Made by a program: the position numbers and the translations under genes
Shown: one piece after another, positions 14,468 through 18,998 of the stretch
How positions within the stretch are numbered: the stretch's first letter is position 1
Layout of the letters: the number at the start of each line of letters is the position of its first letter
Notes under the pieces: model-generated
What the model saw: the letters and a program-made list of their open reading frames with translations, nothing else
Told to the model about the DNA's origin: nothing
Database searches by the model: none
Source: Ruminococcaceae bacterium UBA5396
Lineage (GTDB): Bacteria > Bacillota > Clostridia > Oscillospirales > Acutalibacteraceae
DNA length: 18,998 bases
Assembly (NCBI GenBank): GCA_002410715.1
Contig: DHOG01000170.1
Location: 45,211-64,208, forward strand
Direction of reading: 5' to 3'

Positions 14468-15775
14468 ATGCCAAAAAATGAGGAGAACCGAATGATTAGC
14501 TGTTCGTTCTGCGGAAAGAACCAGAATGAAGTACAGCGTCTTATTGCTGGGCAGGGTGTATACATCTGCAACGAATGCATCGAACTCTGTCAGTCGATTT
14601 TAGAAGACGGCGGTGTTATAACAAAAAAACGGTCGGTCACCAATGGAGTTCCCGAAACTTTACCCTCGCCAAAAGAAATTAAAGCAGGGCTGGATGAGTA
14701 TGTAATCGGGCAGGATGATGCAAAAATTGCACTTTCGGTTGCGGTTTATAATCATTATAAGCGTATCTATTTTGGATATACATCGGACATCGAGATAGGA
14801 AAGAGCAATGTATTGCTGTTGGGCCCTACCGGAGTTGGTAAAACTGCGCTTGCTCAGACACTGGCTCATATTCTGGATGTTCCATTTGCAATTACCGATG
14901 CAACCACACTTACCGAAGCAGGCTATGTGGGTGAGGATGTTGAGAATATTCTGTTAAGGTTGATTCAAGCCGCAGACTATGATGTTGAAAAAGCAGAACG
15001 CGGTATTATATATATTGATGAAATTGACAAGATTACCCGCCGGAGTGAGAATCCTTCCATTACACGAGATGTAAGCGGTGAAGGAGTTCAGCAGGCGCTT
15101 CTCAAAATCATTGAAGGAACTGTCTCAAATGTTCCGCCTTCAGGAGGACGTAAACATCCTCAGCAGGAATTTATTCAGATCGATACATCAAATATCCTGT
15201 TTATATGCGGTGGCGCCTTTGACGGGATCGAAAAAACAATAGAACGTCGAATTGCTTCCGGATCCCTTGGATTTGGAAATGATGTCAGGTCCAAAAAGGA
15301 TATTGAAAGAAGCAAACTGCTCAAACAACTTGTTCCGCAGGATTTGATCAAATTTGGTCTGATCCCCGAATTAGTCGGACGCATACCTGTAATTACAACG
15401 TTGGATACCTTAGATGAGGCTGCGCTGGTCAAGATTCTTACAGAACCCAAAAATGCACTTATGAAACAGTATATGCAGTTGTTTACACTGGACAATGTAA
15501 CTTTGGAATTTACTGCGGAAGCCTTGTCTGCTGTAGCCAAAAAAACTGTTGAACTCAACACCGGTGCGCGTGGGCTTCGTTCAGTAATGGAAGGATTGCT
15601 TACAAATCTAATGTTTGAAGTTCCGTCCGACTATAAGATTGAGCGCGTAATTATTAATTCCGATTATGTTGAAGGTAAGGGTAAACCAGAGCTTATTAGG
15701 AACCCGGATCGCAAGCCGTGCAAACCTAAGCTCCCTTCAAAAGGACGCAGCACAAGACATCAGGTTACAGCCTAA
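14468..15775 (+). CDS. clpX: ATP-dependent Clp protease ATPase subunit ClpX
   Basis: ClpX is the AAA+ unfoldase that recognises substrates and threads them into ClpP. The 435-residue protein has an N-terminal zinc-binding domain with Cys12, Cys15, Cys34 and Cys37, Walker A GPTGVGKT (119-126), the pore loop GYVGED (152-157), Walker B IIYIDEID with Asp184 and Glu185, the ClpP-docking loop LGF (257-259, the variant of the IGF motif) and sensor 2 in GARGLRS. The C-terminus ends in a Lys/Arg/Pro-rich tail of about 20 residues. GAGGAG (14453-14458) precedes the ATG by nine bases. It follows clpP closely and is separated from lon by a structured 174-base gap. Confidence 0.98.
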   Translation: MPKNEENRMISCSFCGKNQNEVQRLIAGQGVYICNECIELCQSILEDGGVITKKRSVTNGVPETLPSPKEIKAGLDEYVIGQDDAKIALSVAVYNHYKRIYFGYTSDIEIGKSNVLLLGPTGVGKTALAQTLAHILDVPFAITDATTLTEAGYVGEDVENILLRLIQAADYDVEKAERGIIYIDEIDKITRRSENPSITRDVSGEGVQQALLKIIEGTVSNVPPSGGRKHPQQEFIQIDTSNILFICGGAFDGIEKTIERRIASGSLGFGNDVRSKKDIERSKLLKQLVPQDLIKFGLIPELVGRIPVITTLDTLDEAALVKILTEPKNALMKQYMQLFTLDNVTLEFTAEALSAVAKKTVELNTGARGLRSVMEGLLTNLMFEVPSDYKIERVIINSDYVEGKGKPELIRNPDRKPCKPKLPSKGRSTRHQVTA

Positions 15776-15846
15776 CATTACTTCTATATCGTGCAGGGAA
15801 GGCGCTCTGCGGTATATTAGAAGCTTTTATAGAAAGTAAATAGACT

Positions 15847-15913
15847 AAAGGGTCAGATGATGAATGCTGCAAGCTGCTGAAAGCAGCACAGTATTTGACG
15901 TTTGGCCTTTTTT
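15847..15913 (+). other. Structured clpX-lon intergenic element, candidate attenuator or terminator
   Basis: AAAGG (15847-15851) can pair with CCTTT (15906-15910), GTCAGAT (15852-15858) with ATTTGAC (15893-15899, one G-U), and inside them GCTGCT (15873-15878) with AGCAGC (15882-15887). A rival inner pairing TGCTGC (15865-15870) with GCAGCA (15883-15888) is mutually exclusive with the last. Six T's (15908-15913) end the element, as in a terminator, 36 bases before the lon start. A further small stem TGCAG/CTGCG lies near 15797-15815. It may reduce readthrough from clpX into lon. Confidence 0.4.
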
Positions 15914-15949
15914 ACCCCATAGCTCCATGTGGAAAGGAATTGGTTTTGT

Positions 15950-18367
15950 ATGGAAATTAAAAGACGAATTGCACGTCTCGCAACTTTGCCGATACTGGCA
16001 TTGCGCGGTTTGGTGATTTTTCCAGACATGGTACTTCATTTTGATGTAGGTCGAAAGAAATCAATGCTCGCACTAAATGAAGCAATGTCAACAGATCAAA
16101 CTATATTTCTTGTAACCCAGCGGGATTTACAGGATGATGATCCGAATGCAAGCACTCTATATAAAATCGGTATTGTGGCCAGAATCCGTCAAGTTTTAAG
16201 GTTGCCCGGAGATAATGTACGCGTTCTGGTTGAAGGATTATACCGTGCAAAGCTCACTGACATCGTTGAAACAGAACCGTATTACGTCGCAAATATTCGT
16301 GAATGTATTTCAAGGCCTGTTGTAGACAATGTACGGGTCCAGGCTCTGTTGCGAGAATGCCGCTCCAGTTTTGATAACTATGCAGCATTGGCTCCTAAAA
16401 TCTCGCCGGACGTCATGCTTGGTGTCACCGCATCCGACAGCTTAGCTCACCTTTCCGATTACATAGCCTCTAACATATTACTCTCGCCTGAGGAAAAACA
16501 GCAGCTTCTTGAAACGCTGGATCCTGAAAAACGGATAGAAAAATTAATTATTATTTTGGAGCGTGAAATTTCTATTCTTTCTGTCGAACAGGAAATACAT
16601 AAACGCGTGCACGAACAGATTGATCAAAATCAAAAGGAGTTTTATCTCCGTGAACAGCTCAAGGTAATTAACCAGGAGTTGGGTAATGCTGATGATCCTC
16701 AAGACGAGGCGAGGAATTATCGAGATAGTATACAAAGTCTTCATTTATGTGAAGAAGCTGAAAAAATTCTGCTAAAAGAGTGTGATAAGCTGTCCCGTAT
16801 GCCATCAGGATCACATGAAGCAACCGTAGTACGCGGCTATATAGAAACATGCATATCTCTGCCGTGGAACAAATTCACTAAGGATAAACTTAATTTAAAT
16901 ACTGCTGCAAAGGTATTGGATCGTGACCATTACGGCTTAAAAAAGGTTAAAGAACGCATTTTAGAAACATTGGCAGTAAGAAAGCTGTCACCCGCTATTA
17001 AAGGGCAGATTATATGCTTGGCAGGTCCTCCCGGAGTGGGTAAAACTTCTATTGCCAAATCGATTGCATCTGCAATGGGACGAAAATATGTGCGCATATC
17101 TCTGGGAGGCGTTCGTGACGAAGCAGATATAAGAGGTCATAGACGTACATATATCGGTGCTATGCCGGGCAGGATTATAAATGCTATTAAACAGGCCGGC
17201 TCATCCAATCCTGTTATACTTCTTGATGAAGTCGATAAAATGGGAAATGATTTCCGAGGAGATCCCGCGTCTGCCATGCTGGAGGTGCTTGATTCCGAAC
17301 AAAATTCGGCTTTTCGTGATCATTATATTCAAATTCCTTATGATTTATCTCAGGTTTTATTTATCACTACGGCAAACGATCTGAATAATATTCCAAAACC
17401 TTTATATGATCGTATGGAAATAATAGAGTTGCCCAGCTATACTGCTGAAGAAAAATTTCATATTGCCAAAAAACATCTGTATAAAAAGCAAATCAAATTT
17501 CATGGACTAAATCAGCGACAAATAAAAATCATGGACAATGCATTTTATGATATAATCGAAGGGTATACGCGCGAGGCCGGAGTCCGCTCACTTGAACGCT
17601 GTATCATTAAAATCTGCCGTAAATCTGCCCGTTTACTGGTTGATGAAAAGACCAAAACCGTTCAAGTTAATTGTCATAACATTCCCCAATTTCTGGGACC
17701 ACGTAAATATAAGGATGATATCAATGAAAATGGCAATGGGGTGGGGATTGTAAATGGACTGGCGTGGACCTCAGTCGGCGGAGAGATGATGCCTGTTGAG
17801 GTAGCTGTTCTTGAAGGTACAGGTAAAATTGAATTGACAGGTTCATTGGGAGATATTATGAAGGAATCCGCAAAAACTGCGGTCAGCTATGTCAGAAGCA
17901 GGGCCAAAGAATTTATGATTGATCATGATTTCTATAAAACAAAAGACATTCATATTCATGTTCCCGAAGGAGCAGTACCAAAGGACGGCCCTTCAGCAGG
18001 AGTAACAATTGCAACTGCAATCTTATCAGCATTGACAGGGATTCCAGTATACGGTAATATTGCTATGACCGGAGAAATTACGCTCCGCGGTCGCGTTCTT
18101 CCGATCGGTGGTCTACGTGAAAAAGCAATGGCTGCATACAGACACCGGATTAAGACGGTTTTGATACCCAGCGGAAACGAATCGGATCTAGCTGAGGTTG
18201 ACGAAATCGTCCGAGAAAATATCAAGTTTATTACAGCAGACAAACTCGATATTATAATAAGCACTGCGCTAATATCACAACCCAAGCGCAGTGCAGAGGG
18301 CATAACGGACAAGCCTTATATTCATCCGGTTACGGATGATAGTTACCAGTCAACCGTTCCGCAATAA
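15950..18367 (+). CDS. lon: ATP-dependent protease Lon (LonA type)
   Basis: Lon is the homohexameric AAA+ serine protease that degrades misfolded and selected regulatory proteins in the cytosol. From 15950 it has 805 residues: an N-terminal substrate-binding LON domain (LPILALRGLVIFPDMVLHFDV near residues 13-33), a helical region, the ATPase with Walker A GPPGVGKT (359-366) and Walker B ILLDEVDK (Asp426, Glu427), and the protease domain with the Ser682-Lys725 dyad in PKDGPSAG and GGLREKAMAA. The frame is open to a GTG at 15929, but that codon has no ribosome site, whereas GGAAAGGA (15931-15938) serves the ATG at 15950 at a rather long 11-base spacing. About 30 polar residues extend past the conserved protease domain. 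engB follows after 35 bases. Confidence 0.97.
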   Translation: MEIKRRIARLATLPILALRGLVIFPDMVLHFDVGRKKSMLALNEAMSTDQTIFLVTQRDLQDDDPNASTLYKIGIVARIRQVLRLPGDNVRVLVEGLYRAKLTDIVETEPYYVANIRECISRPVVDNVRVQALLRECRSSFDNYAALAPKISPDVMLGVTASDSLAHLSDYIASNILLSPEEKQQLLETLDPEKRIEKLIIILEREISILSVEQEIHKRVHEQIDQNQKEFYLREQLKVINQELGNADDPQDEARNYRDSIQSLHLCEEAEKILLKECDKLSRMPSGSHEATVVRGYIETCISLPWNKFTKDKLNLNTAAKVLDRDHYGLKKVKERILETLAVRKLSPAIKGQIICLAGPPGVGKTSIAKSIASAMGRKYVRISLGGVRDEADIRGHRRTYIGAMPGRIINAIKQAGSSNPVILLDEVDKMGNDFRGDPASAMLEVLDSEQNSAFRDHYIQIPYDLSQVLFITTANDLNNIPKPLYDRMEIIELPSYTAEEKFHIAKKHLYKKQIKFHGLNQRQIKIMDNAFYDIIEGYTREAGVRSLERCIIKICRKSARLLVDEKTKTVQVNCHNIPQFLGPRKYKDDINENGNGVGIVNGLAWTSVGGEMMPVEVAVLEGTGKIELTGSLGDIMKESAKTAVSYVRSRAKEFMIDHDFYKTKDIHIHVPEGAVPKDGPSAGVTIATAILSALTGIPVYGNIAMTGEITLRGRVLPIGGLREKAMAAYRHRIKTVLIPSGNESDLAEVDEIVRENIKFITADKLDIIISTALISQPKRSAEGITDKPYIHPVTDDSYQSTVPQ

Positions 18368-18402
18368 TCATGCATACAACCGGGAAAGGATATAAAAATA
18401 GT

Positions 18403-18990
18403 ATGAAACCTGAATCGGCTGTTTTTGAAATGTCGGCTGCACTATCCAGTCAGCTTCCACTTTCAACTTTACCTGAAATTGTTTTTTCAGGTAGGTCAAA
18501 TGTAGGCAAATCATCACTGATTAACAGGCTGCTTAACCGTAAATCTCTTGCTAGAGTAAGCGCTACCCCTGGAAAAACAGCTACCATTAATTTTTACAGG
18601 CTGGATACAATGAGGCTGGTTGATCTACCCGGATATGGTTACGCAAAGGTAGCAAATGATGAAAAGCAGCGCTGGGCAAAGCTTATTGAAGGTTATTTTG
18701 AGTCCAATCGCGACCTTAGACTTGTTGTGCAGCTTATTGATATTCGTCACACACCATCGGCAGATGATTTTCGGATGTTGGATTATATGACTGAATGTGA
18801 AATCCCATTTATTATTATTCTTACAAAAGCGGACAAGCTTAAAAAAACTGCGCGTAAGAACCGAGTTACAGAAATACAAAAAGAGTTGGCTGATTTCGAT
18901 GGTGTAAAGCTTATTACCTTTTCATCAGAAACTGGGGAGGGGGTAGAGGGGCTTCGTGAAATTCTGGATTCGGTAACTCAAAATGATTAA
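18403..18990 (+). CDS. engB: Ribosome biogenesis GTPase EngB/YsxC/YihA
   Basis: EngB (YsxC in B. subtilis, YihA in E. coli) is an essential GTPase in 50S subunit assembly. The 195-residue protein has all G motifs in normal order: G1 GRSNVGKS (30-37), the G2 region SATPGKTATINFY (53-65), G3 DLPGYG (74-79), G4 TKADK (141-145) and G5 SSETGEG (174-180). An in-frame ATG at 18370 has no ribosome site; GGGAAAGGA (18382-18390) supports 18403, which gives the usual N-terminus and length. Its linkage lon-engB is common in Firmicutes (lonA-ysxC in B. subtilis). The gene ends eight bases before the window does, and no terminator is visible. Confidence 0.97.
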   Translation: MKPESAVFEMSAALSSQLPLSTLPEIVFSGRSNVGKSSLINRLLNRKSLARVSATPGKTATINFYRLDTMRLVDLPGYGYAKVANDEKQRWAKLIEGYFESNRDLRLVVQLIDIRHTPSADDFRMLDYMTECEIPFIIILTKADKLKKTARKNRVTEIQKELADFDGVKLITFSSETGEGVEGLREILDSVTQND

Positions 18991-18998
18991 TTAAGGGT

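Noticed and set aside
15895..15911. CtsR-like or -35-like motif (TTGACG) before lon
   Set aside because: On the minus strand two heptads abut without the three-base spacer, and as a -35 it has no acceptable -10 at 16-18 bases.
1..18998. Mobile element, CRISPR, tRNA/rRNA, toxin-antitoxin or novel defence or biosynthetic system
   Set aside because: No transposase, integrase, repeat-spacer pattern, RNA gene signature or unassigned gene cluster was seen; all sizeable genes belong to known core families.

Overview
The window is an AT-rich stretch of bacterial core chromosome. Gene order points to a Firmicutes anaerobe of class Clostridia, probably an Oscillospirales/Ruminococcaceae-like lineage: cdaA-cdaR, then rplS-lepB-rbgA-rnhB-yraN, then tig-clpP-clpX-lon-engB. 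Strong Shine-Dalgarno sites, GTG and TTG starts, several extended -10 promoters, a clostridial small Cys-rich DUF1540 protein and type I signal peptidases of Gram-positive form fit this. The placement rests on gene content and order read by eye, not on a phylogeny.

Layout. 1-1224: class V aminotransferase of the cysteine-desulfurase-like family; the first 24 bases of the window are a perfect inverted copy of bases 101-124 inside this gene. 1279-3530: cdaA-cdaR, the cyclic-di-AMP synthase and its membrane regulator, joined by an ATGA overlap and without glmM next to them. 3531-3580: a strong bidirectional terminator. 3623-4840, minus strand: an ApgM-type phosphoglycerate mutase-like enzyme that may be the homoserine kinase analogue. 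4841-5174: a divergent promoter region followed by a structured leader of the L19 type. 5175-9752: rplS (closed by a terminator), then two tandem signal peptidases, the ribosome-assembly GTPase rbgA, rnhB, yraN and an M19 dipeptidase, all on the plus strand. 9864-11360: thrC, ending in a perfect 14-bp hairpin and meeting a DUF1540 gene (minus strand) tail to tail. 11655-12341: a metallophosphoesterase. 12461-18990: trigger factor, ClpP, ClpX, Lon and the GTPase EngB/YsxC, a protein folding and degradation block.

The genes form three working groups: ribosome and secretion housekeeping (L19, RbgA, EngB, signal peptidases, trigger factor), protein quality control (trigger factor, ClpXP, Lon), and second-messenger/cell-envelope control (CdaA/CdaR). 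Threonine synthesis may be represented twice, by thrC and by the ApgM-like gene.

I see no mobile element, CRISPR array, rRNA, tRNA, prophage or defence system, and no previously undescribed multi-gene system. The points worth a second look are small: the inverted repeat at the window edge, the hairpin inside the 3' end of thrC, the altered catalytic box in the first signal peptidase, the possible homoserine kinase, and structured leaders before rplS and lon.
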